NCBI GenBank assembly: GCA_045565015.1
Contig: JBJLGD010000016.1
Location: forward strand, 1 to 41,907
DNA from: GCA-2697345 sp045565015
GTDB lineage: Bacteria > Pseudomonadota > Alphaproteobacteria > Rhodobacterales > Rhodobacteraceae
DNA: 41,907 nt
Direction of reading: 5' to 3'
A program made the position numbers and the translations under genes. The notes under the pieces were generated by a model, which was not told the origin of the DNA, did no database searches, and saw only the letters and a list, made by a program, of their open reading frames with translations. This document shows, piece after piece, positions 26,040 through 34,706 of this stretch; position 1 is the stretch's first letter, and each line of letters begins with the position of its first letter.

Positions 26040-26203
26040 TCTACCGGACCTTTTTTACACTAAGTTCTAGAGTTATATTATATTTAATAATTAAAAACGA
26101 TTCTTTGTACTATTTTTTATTTCTAACACTTGTTACTAGTTTTGACACATTATAAAGAGTATACTTTTTATTAATTTAATTAAAGTCGGATAAAATAAAA
26201 ATT

Positions 26204-27469
26204 ATGGATCAATTCAGTTATAAACAAGGCGAACTTTTCGCAGAGGATGTTCCGGTATCAACTATATCTAAGTCTATTAGTACACCAGTTTATATTTACT
26301 CTACAAACTCAATTGTAAAAAACTATTTAGATCTAAAAGAATCTCTTGAGGGGATAAATAACCTAATTTTCTACTCCGTTAAAGCGAATTCTAATGTGGC
26401 TATTTTAAAGTTATTAGCTGGTCTAGGTGCTGGGATGGATGTTGTTTCTCGTGGAGAATATTTACGAGCTAAAGCAGCAGGCGTACCCGGTGAACTTATT
26501 GTTTTTTCTGGAGTTGGAAAAAGTAAAACCGAAATTAGTGAGGTTCTGATCGGTGGTATACGGCAATTCAATGTAGAGTCAGAAGCAGAATTAAAAGTAT
26601 TAAATGATATCGCTATATCTCTAAATATGCTGGCTCCTATAACTTTAAGGGTTAATCCAGATATAGATGCAAAGACGCATGAAAAAATTTCTACTGGAAA
26701 GAAAGAAGATAAGTTTGGTATTCCATTAGCTTGGGCTCGAGACGTATATAGAACAGCTTCCAAATTAGAAGGCATAAAAGTTGTCGGAATTGATGTTCAT
26801 ATAGGGAGCCAATTAATGGACCTTTCTCCATTTCGACTAGCATATAATAAAATAGCCGAGCTGGCCAAAGAGCTGATAGAAGATGGTCATAAAATTGAGA
26901 GGTTAGATCTCGGTGGAGGTCTTGGAATCCCATACAAAAGAGCCAATGAGAGGCAGCCGTCATTAAGTGAGTATGGTTCTATTATAAAAGAAACTGTAGG
27001 CTCTTTGGGTTGTGAAATCCAAATTGAACCAGGTAGGTTTATAGTTGGTAATGCAGGGATTCTAGTTAGTGAGGTAATATATAAAAAATTTGGTTTAGAC
27101 CGAGAATTTTTGATTCTTGATAGTGCCATGAATGATTTAGTAAGGCCGACGATGTATCAAGCATACCATGAGATAATCCCCATACTAGAGCATAGGGATA
27201 GACTAGATGTACGTCAGTATGATGTAGTCGGTCCCGTTTGTGAAACTGGTGATATATTTGCTAGCCAACGAACATTAAGCGAAATGGAAGCTGGAGATTT
27301 AGTGGCGATTATGAGTGCTGGCGCGTATGCGGCTGTGATGGCTTCCGAGTATAATACTCGTCCACTTGTTCCAGAAGTTTTGGTAAAAGGAAATCAATTT
27401 TTTACTATACGAAAAAGACCTCCAATAGATGAAATAATCAATAGAGATATAATTCCAACCTGGCTGTAA
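26204..27469 (+). CDS. lysA: Diaminopimelate decarboxylase
   Basis: Last step of lysine synthesis: PLP-dependent decarboxylation of meso-diaminopimelate. The 421 residues are typical. PLP binds Lys60 in FYSVKANSN. The glycine-rich phosphate-binding region DLGGGLGIPY, the EPGRFIVGNAG segment and the active-site Cys in GPVCETGD are all present. No clear SD precedes the ATG at 26204. A TTGACA at 26142-26147 lies in the 164-bp gap shared with the divergent ETF-QO gene, but no well-spaced -10 follows. The argH and small lipoprotein genes that often precede lysA in relatives are absent here. Confidence 0.96.
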   Translation: MDQFSYKQGELFAEDVPVSTISKSISTPVYIYSTNSIVKNYLDLKESLEGINNLIFYSVKANSNVAILKLLAGLGAGMDVVSRGEYLRAKAAGVPGELIVFSGVGKSKTEISEVLIGGIRQFNVESEAELKVLNDIAISLNMLAPITLRVNPDIDAKTHEKISTGKKEDKFGIPLAWARDVYRTASKLEGIKVVGIDVHIGSQLMDLSPFRLAYNKIAELAKELIEDGHKIERLDLGGGLGIPYKRANERQPSLSEYGSIIKETVGSLGCEIQIEPGRFIVGNAGILVSEVIYKKFGLDREFLILDSAMNDLVRPTMYQAYHEIIPILEHRDRLDVRQYDVVGPVCETGDIFASQRTLSEMEAGDLVAIMSAGAYAAVMASEYNTRPLVPEVLVKGNQFFTIRKRPPIDEIINRDIIPTWL

Positions 27470-27521
27470 ATATTTATCATTTTTATATATCTGTATAACT
27501 TTTGTACTCATATTACTGAAA

Positions 27522-27938
27522 TCAATTTAAGAAATGGGTGAGTTTTTCTATAAGCTTACTATCTAGTATCTTGGCAATATTGTTTGAAATAAAATACTTA
27601 TATTTTAACAATAGTCCCTCAGCAATTGGGATCTTACCAATAAGATAGTCCGTATTTGAGTGAATAACTTTTAGAATAAAACCAAGAATCACAAGTGTGA
27701 TAATGGAAGTCCCCAAGGGACCAAGATTTTCTACCTCATGAGGATCTTTATTCGTCGGTTGTGGGTCTTCTCGTTTTTTAGAGGTGCTTGGTTTTAGGTT
27801 TGGTTTAGTTACTGACTCTTTCGCTCTTAAGAGCGTCTCATATTTCACTTCGTTCCGAATAATTTTAAGCGCTTTTTGACTTGCTTTATTCGGACTGTTA
27901 GATTTAGTTTCTTTATTTTCGTTAAACTTTTTTATCAT
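27522..27938 (-). CDS. Hypothetical single-pass membrane protein
   Basis: A 138-residue open frame on the minus strand, converging on lysA with a 52-bp gap. I do not recognise it. The first 70 residues are highly charged and low in hydrophobicity, rich in Lys, Asn, Ser and Pro (for example PSTSKKREDPQPTNKDPHEV). A single helix follows (LGTSIITLVILGFILKVI, about 75-92), then a mildly hydrophobic C-terminus. This suggests a cytoplasmic disordered tail and one membrane anchor. No strong SD is seen. No overlapping gene explains the stretch, so it may be real, but its coding status is uncertain. Confidence 0.5.
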   Translation of the reverse strand: MIKKFNENKETKSNSPNKASQKALKIIRNEVKYETLLRAKESVTKPNLKPSTSKKREDPQPTNKDPHEVENLGPLGTSIITLVILGFILKVIHSNTDYLIGKIPIAEGLLLKYKYFISNNIAKILDSKLIEKLTHFLN

Positions 27939-28104
27939 ATCTTTTTTGAATAAGGTATTTACTAAGAATGTTCAGAAAAGCTTAAATTATATTAAGTTAA
28001 TTTTTAAGCTATTTTCACTTAATATTATACAATATAGCATACTGAGATAATTTAATATCTAATAAATTAAAATTATTAAGTTAAAATATAAATAAGAGGG
28101 TAAA

Positions 28105-28848
28105 ATGCTCCCAGAAAAGATTAAGTACTTTATACAATTGTTACGGTCTTTGGTTTTTAATATCCAAATGTACATTGCGTTAATATTATGTGCTTTGTTC
28201 TTTTTGCCTTGGATGGTTGTTAGCAGGAAAGGTGCCCTAGCTGCGGTAAAAATTTTCACAACTTATGTGATTTGGTCTGCTGGCTGGATAATAAACCTTA
28301 AGACTGAGATTCGTGGAAAAGTACCCACCTCGGAAGTTTTAATAGCATCTAAACATCAGTCTTTCTTGGATATAATAATGATCTATAGTGTTATCCCTAA
28401 TGGATGGTTTATAATGAAAAGAGAGTTGTTGTATATTCCTATTATTGGGCAATATGCCTATAGGCTCGGATGTATAGCCGTAAGCAGAGGAAAGCGAGGC
28501 CGAGCAATCGTTCAAATGATAAAGGATTTGGAAAGCCGAAGGGAAATCGGAGGTCAATTAGTAGTTTTTCCGCAGGGTACTCGAGTTAAGCCAGGTGTTA
28601 AAAAACCATATAAGGTTGGTGTTTCAGTGATTTATGATAACTTAGGACAGGATTGTGTTCCAGTTGCAACAAATGCTGGTTTTTTCTGGCCTAAGAGAGG
28701 AATTTATAGAGCATCGGGTACAGCTGTAATTGAATTTTTAGAGTCTATACCACCTAAAATTCATAAAGATGAATTTTTATTAAGACTAGAGAGTGTCATT
28801 GAGATTTCTTCAGAGAGCTTGTTACTAGAAGCTCAGAGTAATATGTGA
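28105..28848 (+). CDS. plsC: 1-acyl-sn-glycerol-3-phosphate acyltransferase
   Basis: Inner-membrane enzyme converting lysophosphatidic acid to phosphatidic acid in phospholipid synthesis. It has 247 residues. An N-terminal helix (about 18-38) anchors it. The catalytic HX4D motif is His84-Asp89 (HQSFLD), and the substrate motif is FPQGTR (155-160), where Gln replaces the more usual Glu. The family also shows this variant. A strong SD, AGAGGG, lies 5 bases before the ATG. It converges on accA with only 10 bp between the stops. Confidence 0.92.
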   Translation: MLPEKIKYFIQLLRSLVFNIQMYIALILCALFFLPWMVVSRKGALAAVKIFTTYVIWSAGWIINLKTEIRGKVPTSEVLIASKHQSFLDIIMIYSVIPNGWFIMKRELLYIPIIGQYAYRLGCIAVSRGKRGRAIVQMIKDLESRREIGGQLVVFPQGTRVKPGVKKPYKVGVSVIYDNLGQDCVPVATNAGFFWPKRGIYRASGTAVIEFLESIPPKIHKDEFLLRLESVIEISSESLLLEAQSNM

Positions 28849-28858
28849 TCAAAGGGGA

Positions 28859-29821
28859 TTACGCTGCTAAAGTACTTAATCCCATACTGAGGTATTTTTT
28901 TCGTCTCTCTTTTATTAGTGAGTTACCACTTTGGGGCTCAAACTCCTCAAGCATTTCTGTAATTGCCATACCTACAGAGCGGATTACATCTGATTTATGT
29001 CTTTGTGCGCCACCTATCGGTTCAGGTATCACAATATCACATATATCTAATTTTTTAAGATCTTGTGCTGTTAATCTCAGTGCTTCAGCTGCTTCCCTCA
29101 TTTTTTCTGCATCTTTCCAAAGTATTGAAGCGCATCCTTCAGGGCTAATTACTGAGTAAATAGAGTGTTCTAGCATTGCAACTTTGTTGGCTGTAGCAAA
29201 AGCTACAGCTCCACCAGAACCGCCTTCTCCTATTATAACAGAAATTAGAGGGACACCGATTTCCAAGCATTTTTGAGTTGTTCTTGCTATAGCCTCTGAT
29301 TGACCCCGCTCCTCCGCGCCTTTACCTGGATAGGCACCTGGCGTATCAACTAATGTCAAAACGGGTAGTTTAAATCGATTTGCTAAATCCATAAGCCTAA
29401 CAGCTTTACGATAACCTTCAGGTCTTGCCATTCCAAAATTGCGTTCTATACGGCTCTTCGTGTCATTCCCTTTTTCATGCCCTATTACAACTAAAGATCT
29501 ATCTCCAAATCTAGCTAAACCTCCCATGACGGCATGATCGTCCGCAAAGTTTCTATCTCCTGCTAGAGGAATATACTCTTCAAAAAGATCTTCTATATAA
29601 TCCTTGCAATGAGGTCGCTCTGGGTGTCTGGCGACTTGACATTTTCTCCAGGGGCTAAGATTTTTGTAAAGATCTGTAAGCATTTTAGTTGCTTTATTTT
29701 CTAAAGAATCAATTTCTTTTATTAATTTTTTGTCTTTACTTTCATTTACAGACGCTCGAAGCTCTTCAGCTTTGGAGTATATTTCTGCTACTGGTTTTTC
29801 GAACTCTAAATAATTGACCAT
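28859..29821 (-). CDS. accA: Acetyl-CoA carboxylase carboxyltransferase subunit alpha
   Basis: One half of the carboxyltransferase that makes malonyl-CoA for fatty-acid synthesis; the partner AccD is not in this window. The 320 residues are normal. Diagnostic segments are WRKCQVARHPERPH, FADDHAVMGGLARF, NFGMARPEGYRKAVRLM, TLVDTPGAYPGKGAEERGQ and GEGGSGGAVAF. The ATG at 29821 has a purine-rich SD (AAGGGAAAAGAAG). The 158-bp upstream gap to the oxidoreductase gene holds a near-palindrome, TTGATCTTAAGATTAA (29944-29959), and no gene. Confidence 0.96.
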   Translation of the reverse strand: MVNYLEFEKPVAEIYSKAEELRASVNESKDKKLIKEIDSLENKATKMLTDLYKNLSPWRKCQVARHPERPHCKDYIEDLFEEYIPLAGDRNFADDHAVMGGLARFGDRSLVVIGHEKGNDTKSRIERNFGMARPEGYRKAVRLMDLANRFKLPVLTLVDTPGAYPGKGAEERGQSEAIARTTQKCLEIGVPLISVIIGEGGSGGAVAFATANKVAMLEHSIYSVISPEGCASILWKDAEKMREAAEALRLTAQDLKKLDICDIVIPEPIGGAQRHKSDVIRSVGMAITEMLEEFEPQSGNSLIKERRKKYLSMGLSTLAA

Positions 29822-29979
29822 CTTCTTTTCCCTTCAACGAGCTTTATCTTTAACTGGTTGGTTAGAAATATTTCTTAATTTCGTTCATAGGGTTTTTAAC
29901 TAAAAAACTCAATTCGTTTTATATTTTGAATGATATATTAGTTTTGATCTTAAGATTAATTATCCTCTTTTATGATACT

Positions 29980-31003
29980 TCAACTGATTTTTACCAATTG
30001 TTTTCCAAAGTTTTTACCTTTTAAAAGATTTATGAAAGCCTGAGGGGCTGTTTCTAGTCCTATGGAAATGGTTTCTTTGTATTTTATTGTACCGTTCGCT
30101 ACCAAGGGTGATACCTCTTTGTGAAATTCTTTAAAACGATCGTAATGATCAAATATTATAAATCCTCTTACACGTAATCTTTGCCTTAAAATTGAGCCCC
30201 AAACCGCCGGTATAGGTGCCGCAGTCTTTGTTTGATCAGGAGAGTACCATGCTATCATCCCGCAAACAGCAATCCTGCCAAAAGTATTCATTAGTGGCAG
30301 AATAGCCTCAAGAGTTTTTCCACCTACATTTTCAAAATAACAATCGATGCCATTTGGCGCCGCTGCACTAATTTTTTTCCCTTAGTTCATCCTTCTCATG
30401 GACCTTATGATCTATACATATATCGTACCCAAGCTCTTCAATTGCGTAAGTATTTTTTTCTAAGCCACCAGCAATGCCAATGACTCGTAAACCTTTAAGC
30501 TTTGCTAGTTGACCCACTAGACTACCAACGGCGCCGGTCGCGGCTGAAACCACTAAAGTTTCGCCTTTTTTAGCATTTAATATATCGTTTAAACCTACCC
30601 AGGCGGTTAATCCCGGCATCCCAAGAACTCCTAAGCCAGTCGAAAGATGAGCTGACTTCTTATCAATTTTCTTGGCATTAGCACCATTGGATATACCATG
30701 TGTCGCCCAGCCGAGTCGGTCAGCTACGATATCACCAACAGAAAAGTCTGGATGGTTTGACTCTATAATTTCGGCTATGCATTCACCTTCCATGGTTTCA
30801 TTTATTTGTACAGGCGGTGAATATGATTTAGCATCGTTCATTCTGCCCCTCATGTATGGATCCAGAGATAACCATACCGTTTTGGCAAGAAATTCATCCG
30901 GCCCCAGTTCGGTAGTAATAGCTTTTTCAAGTTTAAAGTTATCCAGTTCAGCATCTCCTGTAGGCCTCTTAGCTAAGACAATTCTTTCCATCATGTGCGT
31001 CAT
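29980..31003 (-). pseudogene. NADP-dependent oxidoreductase (MDR superfamily), frameshift in an A7 run
   Basis: Zinc-independent medium-chain reductase of the leukotriene-B4 dehydrogenase / CurA-like group, predicted to reduce enones or quinones with NADPH. The N-terminal part (31003 to 30368) has WLSLDPYMRGRM, GWATHG and the nucleotide motif AATGAVGSLVGQLAK. It stops just after DELREKN. The C-terminal part continues in another frame as ISAAAPNGIDCYFENVGGKT and ends at 29980. The junction is seven A on the coding strand (30372-30378); six would give one continuous reading frame of 340 residues, the usual length. No other damage is visible. It follows the aminotransferase gene by 30 bp and is probably co-transcribed. 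Confidence 0.87.
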
Positions 31004-31033
31004 TTTAGTTTCCCCATAATTTACATAACCAAT

Positions 31034-32206
31034 TTATTGCAGATCTTTGAATGCTGCTTGCATCCGCTTAACAGCCTCCACAACTCTGGATTTTTGTGTA
31101 GCGATGTTGAAGCGCATGAACGTTTCACCACCTTTACCCATATCCGTTCCATAAACTGTCGTGATTTTTGCATCTTTCTCAATACGCTTTCTAACTTCTT
31201 CTTGAGACATACCTGTGCCAACAAAATCAACCCAAGCCAAGTATAACCCCTCAGCATGAATAGCTTTACATCCAGGTATATTATTTATTCCAGAGTTAAA
31301 AATTTTAAAGTTCTCTTCTAAATATGGTATCAAATTATCAAGCCATTCTGCACCCTCGGGAGAGTACCCAGCTGTTGCCATATGTATACCCAGTGCATTG
31401 GGACTATGACCTAACATTTTTAGCCTAGTTTCGAATTTTTTTGAAAACTCTGGATTCTTGATGATCACATTACCTGTGTGTGCCCCTGCAATGTTAAAAG
31501 TTTTTGTATTTGCGGTTAACATTACTAAATGATCAGCGATTTCTGGAGCGGCAGTAGCCATCACATTATGTTTATATCCGGGCATGATAAGATCGTGATG
31601 AATCTCATCACAGACTAAAATTAGTTTATTTTTAATACAAAAATTAGCAACTTTTTTTAGTTCATCTATGGACCAAACCCGGCCACCAGGATTATGGGGG
31701 GAACAGAAAATTAACATTGTTTCGTTTCCAGTTAATTGCCTCTCATAACTAGAAAAATCCAGTTCATAACGGCCAGATTTAAGAGTAAGTGGAAATTCAC
31801 GAATAACCCGATCAGTAGCGTTAAGAACTGAAAAGAATGCATGATACATTGGTGTAAGCATAATGATTTGGTCTTTTGATTGGGTTAATGCTTCTACACA
31901 CAAAGCCATACCGTTTACTAAGCCATGGGTTGTAAAAATTGTACTATCACCCAGATCCCAATTATGACGATGTTTCATCCACCAATGAATAGCCCCGTGA
32001 TAATCACTATAGTCCGCAAAATAACCATAAAACCCATGCTGATGCATCTTGCTCAGTTTATCCTGTATTATTTTGGGAGGTCTAAAATCCATCTCAGCAA
32101 CATGCATTGGCAGTCCATCGACCTTAGAAATTCCGTAAGATTCTTCCATTTTATCCCATTTTGAGCTATGAGTGTTGCGACGTTCGATAATTTCGTCAAA
32201 GTCCAT
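31034..32206 (-). CDS. PLP-dependent aminotransferase, PatB/MalY (C-S lyase) type
   Basis: Fold-type I PLP enzyme of 390 residues. Signature segments are HVAEMDFRPP (35-44), CSPHNPGGRVW (168-178), CDEIHHDLI (199-207) and the PLP lysine Lys235 in ANTKTFNIAGAH. These are typical of the MalY/PatB group of cystathionine beta-lyases and C-S lyases; true transamination is also possible. The usual SKTFN is here TKTFN. The ATG at 32206 is divergent from def, with a 129-bp shared gap. The frameshifted oxidoreductase follows 30 bp downstream. Confidence 0.9.
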   Translation of the reverse strand: MDFDEIIERRNTHSSKWDKMEESYGISKVDGLPMHVAEMDFRPPKIIQDKLSKMHQHGFYGYFADYSDYHGAIHWWMKHRHNWDLGDSTIFTTHGLVNGMALCVEALTQSKDQIIMLTPMYHAFFSVLNATDRVIREFPLTLKSGRYELDFSSYERQLTGNETMLIFCSPHNPGGRVWSIDELKKVANFCIKNKLILVCDEIHHDLIMPGYKHNVMATAAPEIADHLVMLTANTKTFNIAGAHTGNVIIKNPEFSKKFETRLKMLGHSPNALGIHMATAGYSPEGAEWLDNLIPYLEENFKIFNSGINNIPGCKAIHAEGLYLAWVDFVGTGMSQEEVRKRIEKDAKITTVYGTDMGKGGETFMRFNIATQKSRVVEAVKRMQAAFKDLQ

Positions 32207-32335
32207 TATTGACCCCCCAATTCTTAAGGCTTAAAGTTTTATTTTGTAGTTATTCAAAATGTGGTGTGGCTCTAATTGAGCTAATTAGCAAGTGGAAAAG
32301 GAGTAGTATATATTAATTATATATAAATTATTTTT

Positions 32336-32857
32336 ATGCCGATTAGAACAATATTAATTCATCCAGAACCAAAACTAAGGAAGGTTTCTTTAGAAGTCAA
32401 AGATCTTTCAGATCGATTAATTAATTTAGCAGATGATATGTTGCAAACGATGTATGATGCACCTGGAATTGGGTTAGCTGCGCCACAAATTGGTTTACTG
32501 GTAAGGTTGATAGTGATTGACTGTTATAAAGAAGATGAATTGATTCAGCATCCTATTCAGATGTTTAACCCAGAGATCATAGAAACTTCAGATGAAAAGA
32601 ATATCCAAGAGGAAGGTTGCCTTTCAGTACCTAACCAATTCGGAGAGGTTGAACGTCCTTCTAACATTACTGTTAGATGGATAGATCGCGATGGCAATGA
32701 AAAACAGGAGAGTTTTGATGGCCTTTGGGCTACATGTATCCAACACGAAATAGATCACTTAGATGGTAAACTTTTCATAGACTATTTAAGCCCCCTAAGA
32801 AGACAGTTAATCACACGGAAAATGAAAAAATTTAAAAGAGAAAACTCTTTAATATGA
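32336..32857 (+). CDS. def: Peptide deformylase
   Basis: Removes the formyl group from N-terminal methionine of new proteins. The 173 residues contain all three motifs: GIGLAAPQ (44-51), EGCLS (93-97, metal ligand Cys95) and QHEIDH (136-141, His137, Glu138, His141). It is the standard, fully conserved copy. The ATG has no close SD; an AGGAG lies about 35 bases upstream, too far for normal use. The stop overlaps the second deformylase gene as ATGA, and fmt follows, so formylation and deformylation genes share an operon. Confidence 0.96.
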   Translation: MPIRTILIHPEPKLRKVSLEVKDLSDRLINLADDMLQTMYDAPGIGLAAPQIGLLVRLIVIDCYKEDELIQHPIQMFNPEIIETSDEKNIQEEGCLSVPNQFGEVERPSNITVRWIDRDGNEKQESFDGLWATCIQHEIDHLDGKLFIDYLSPLRRQLITRKMKKFKRENSLI

Positions 32858-33306
32858 TTAGAAATATATTAAATTACCCTGATCCGTTACTTAGATCGCT
32901 TTGTAAGCCCCTAGTAGGACTTTCTAGAGATGTAGAGATTAATATTCGAGATTTATTAGAAACTCTGTATGATGCTCACGGTCGAGGCTTAGCTGGGCCA
33001 CAAATAGGGTTTCTTTTTAGAATCTTTGTTATGGATATAACTTGGAAAGCTGGGAAATCTGATCCTAAAATAATAATAAATCCAGAGATTCTGTACAGTT
33101 CAAAAGAAACGCAAGTTAATACAGAGAGCTGCCTATCGATACCCAACCAACCAATTGAGGTTATTAGACCAAAGATTATAGAACTTTTATGGCTGGACCA
33201 GGAGGGTATAGTAAACCGTGATAGCTTTAGTGGAATTAGTGCCGCTATAATATGTCACGAGGTAGATCACTTGAATGGAAAACTTATAATCGATAATAAA
33301 AAGTAG
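32854..33306 (+). CDS. Second peptide deformylase-like protein, divergent motifs
   Basis: A 150-residue PDF-family paralogue, shorter than its neighbour. Motif 1 is GRGLAGPQ (43-50) instead of GIGLAAPQ, and motif 2 is ESCLS (91-95) instead of EGCLS. The metal ligands Cys93, His135 and His139 and the catalytic Glu136 (CHEVDH) remain, so activity is plausible but substrate range may differ. It overlaps def by four bases and precedes fmt by 21 bp. Tandem deformylases before fmt occur in related alphaproteobacteria, as far as I recall. Confidence 0.88.
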   Translation: MIRNILNYPDPLLRSLCKPLVGLSRDVEINIRDLLETLYDAHGRGLAGPQIGFLFRIFVMDITWKAGKSDPKIIINPEILYSSKETQVNTESCLSIPNQPIEVIRPKIIELLWLDQEGIVNRDSFSGISAAIICHEVDHLNGKLIIDNKK

Positions 33307-33327
33307 CTTTAGAGTAAATTTACAGAT

Positions 33328-34227
33328 ATGAAAATTATATTTTTTGGTACACCAGAATTCGCTGTTAGAAGTTTGGATAGTCTAATAGAGGCTGAGCATG
33401 AAATAGTTTGCGTCTATTGTCAGCCTCCACGAGCGGCTGGACGAGGAAAAAAAATAAAGCGTTCAGCTGTCCATAGAAGAGCTAACGAATTAAAGTTGTT
33501 GGTCAGATATCCGACAGGTTTTGATGACAAAGATTCCATAAACGATTTAGTAGATCTAAATGCAGATATCGGTGTTGTAGTAGCGTATGGTCTTTTGCTA
33601 CCTCAAAGAATATTGGATAGTCCGAGACTAGGCTGTTTGAATATTCATGCCTCGCTTTTACCGAGATGGCGCGGCGCGGCGCCTATTCAACGTGCTATTA
33701 TGGCGGGTGATAAAAAAACTGGGATAAGCATAATGAAAATGGATTCTGGACTCGATACGGGAAAAATACTGTCTCAATCAGAAATTTCCATTACGCAGAG
33801 TGAGACTGCCGGAGCACTTCATGACAGATTAGCTATCCTCGGCGCACATTCAATTTTGAAAGTAATTAGAGATGTCAATACATGGGTAGAAACCCCCCAA
33901 TCAATCCAAGGCATTACTTATGCAAGAAAAATATTGAAAAAAGAGAGTGCTATAAATTGGACAAGATCAGCTGATGAGATAGATCAACTGATCCGAGGAA
34001 TGTTTCCAGTGCCAGGTGCCTGGGCTAAAATTAATAATGACAGGATTAAAATTCTAGGGTGCAAAATTAAAGAAATCAATGGCGCTCCTGGTGAACATTT
34101 AGGTGATTTTATTATAGCCTGTGGTGAAGGAGCTATTTCTGTCACGCACATACAAAAGCCCGGCAAGCGGATAACTTCCGCCAGAGAATTTTTAAGGGGA
34201 AATAAGTTACCAGAAATACTAGCTTAA
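33328..34227 (+). CDS. fmt: Methionyl-tRNA formyltransferase
   Basis: Transfers a formyl group from 10-formyl-tetrahydrofolate to initiator Met-tRNA. The 299 residues fit the family. Catalytic Asn105 and His107 lie in LNIHASLLPRWRGAAPIQRA, and Asp143 in MDSGLDTGKIL. The N-terminus MKIIFFGTPEFA is typical. The C-terminal tRNA-binding domain (about 205-299) is present. Third gene of the def-def2-fmt operon, converging on rnhA with a 32-bp gap that has T-runs but no hairpin. Confidence 0.96.
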   Translation: MKIIFFGTPEFAVRSLDSLIEAEHEIVCVYCQPPRAAGRGKKIKRSAVHRRANELKLLVRYPTGFDDKDSINDLVDLNADIGVVVAYGLLLPQRILDSPRLGCLNIHASLLPRWRGAAPIQRAIMAGDKKTGISIMKMDSGLDTGKILSQSEISITQSETAGALHDRLAILGAHSILKVIRDVNTWVETPQSIQGITYARKILKKESAINWTRSADEIDQLIRGMFPVPGAWAKINNDRIKILGCKIKEINGAPGEHLGDFIIACGEGAISVTHIQKPGKRITSAREFLRGNKLPEILA

Positions 34228-34259
34228 TTTTTTAAACTATAGACAAACTTATTTTTTTA

Positions 34260-34706
34260 TCACTTAAACGGAGCCATTCCACTTCGTGCAAGAAAGTCAG
34301 CTCGTTCATTTTCTAAATTACCTGCATGTCCTTTGACCCATTTCCATACCACTTCATGATTGACACAGGCTAAATCCAGCTCTTTCCACAAATCTACGTT
34401 TTTTACAGCTTTTTTTGAAGCTGTTTTCCAGCTTCTTTTTTTCCAGTTTTCTAGCCATTTTGAGATTCCATCTTTTACATAAACACTATCTGTAAAAATA
34501 GTTATTTTTGACGGTCGTTCTAATGCTTTCAATGCTTCTATTGCTGCGGTAAGCTCCATACGATTATTAGTTGTTTGTTCAGCGCCTCCACACAACTCAA
34601 GTTCCTTAATTTTCTCACCCTCTTTTAAAGCTATAATCAGAACCCCCCAACCACCTGGACCGGGGTTTCCAGAGCAAGCACCATCAGTATATGCATAGAT
34701 GTTCAT
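34260..34706 (-). CDS. rnhA: Ribonuclease HI
   Basis: Degrades the RNA strand of RNA-DNA hybrids. From the ATG at 34706 it has 148 residues, the normal size. The acidic active site is Asp8 (YTDGACSGNPG), Glu51 (MELTAAIEAL), Asp73 (FTDSVYV) and Asp137 (ERAD), with His127 in KGHAGN. The reading frame is open upstream to 34778, but the protein homology begins at MNIYAYTDG. That ATG also forms a TAATG overlap with the upstream DUF3429 stop. Last gene of an ispH-DUF3429-rnhA operon. Confidence 0.96.
   Translation of the reverse strand: MNIYAYTDGACSGNPGPGGWGVLIIALKEGEKIKELELCGGAEQTTNNRMELTAAIEALKALERPSKITIFTDSVYVKDGISKWLENWKKRSWKTASKKAVKNVDLWKELDLACVNHEVVWKWVKGHAGNLENERADFLARSGMAPFK

Noticed and set aside
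26371..27129. Several minus-strand open frames opposite lysA
   Set aside because: All lie within a well-conserved gene on the other strand and show no protein-family features.
27979..28010. Inverted repeat AGCTTAAA ... TTTAAGCT as a terminator or regulatory hairpin
   Set aside because: The arms are short and AT-rich with a 16-base loop and no T-run; such pairs are frequent by chance at this base composition.
29944..29959. Near-palindrome TTGATCTTAAGATTAA as an FNR-type site
   Set aside because: The spacing differs from TTGAT-N4-ATCAA, one arm is imperfect, and it lies about 120 bp from accA behind a broken gene.
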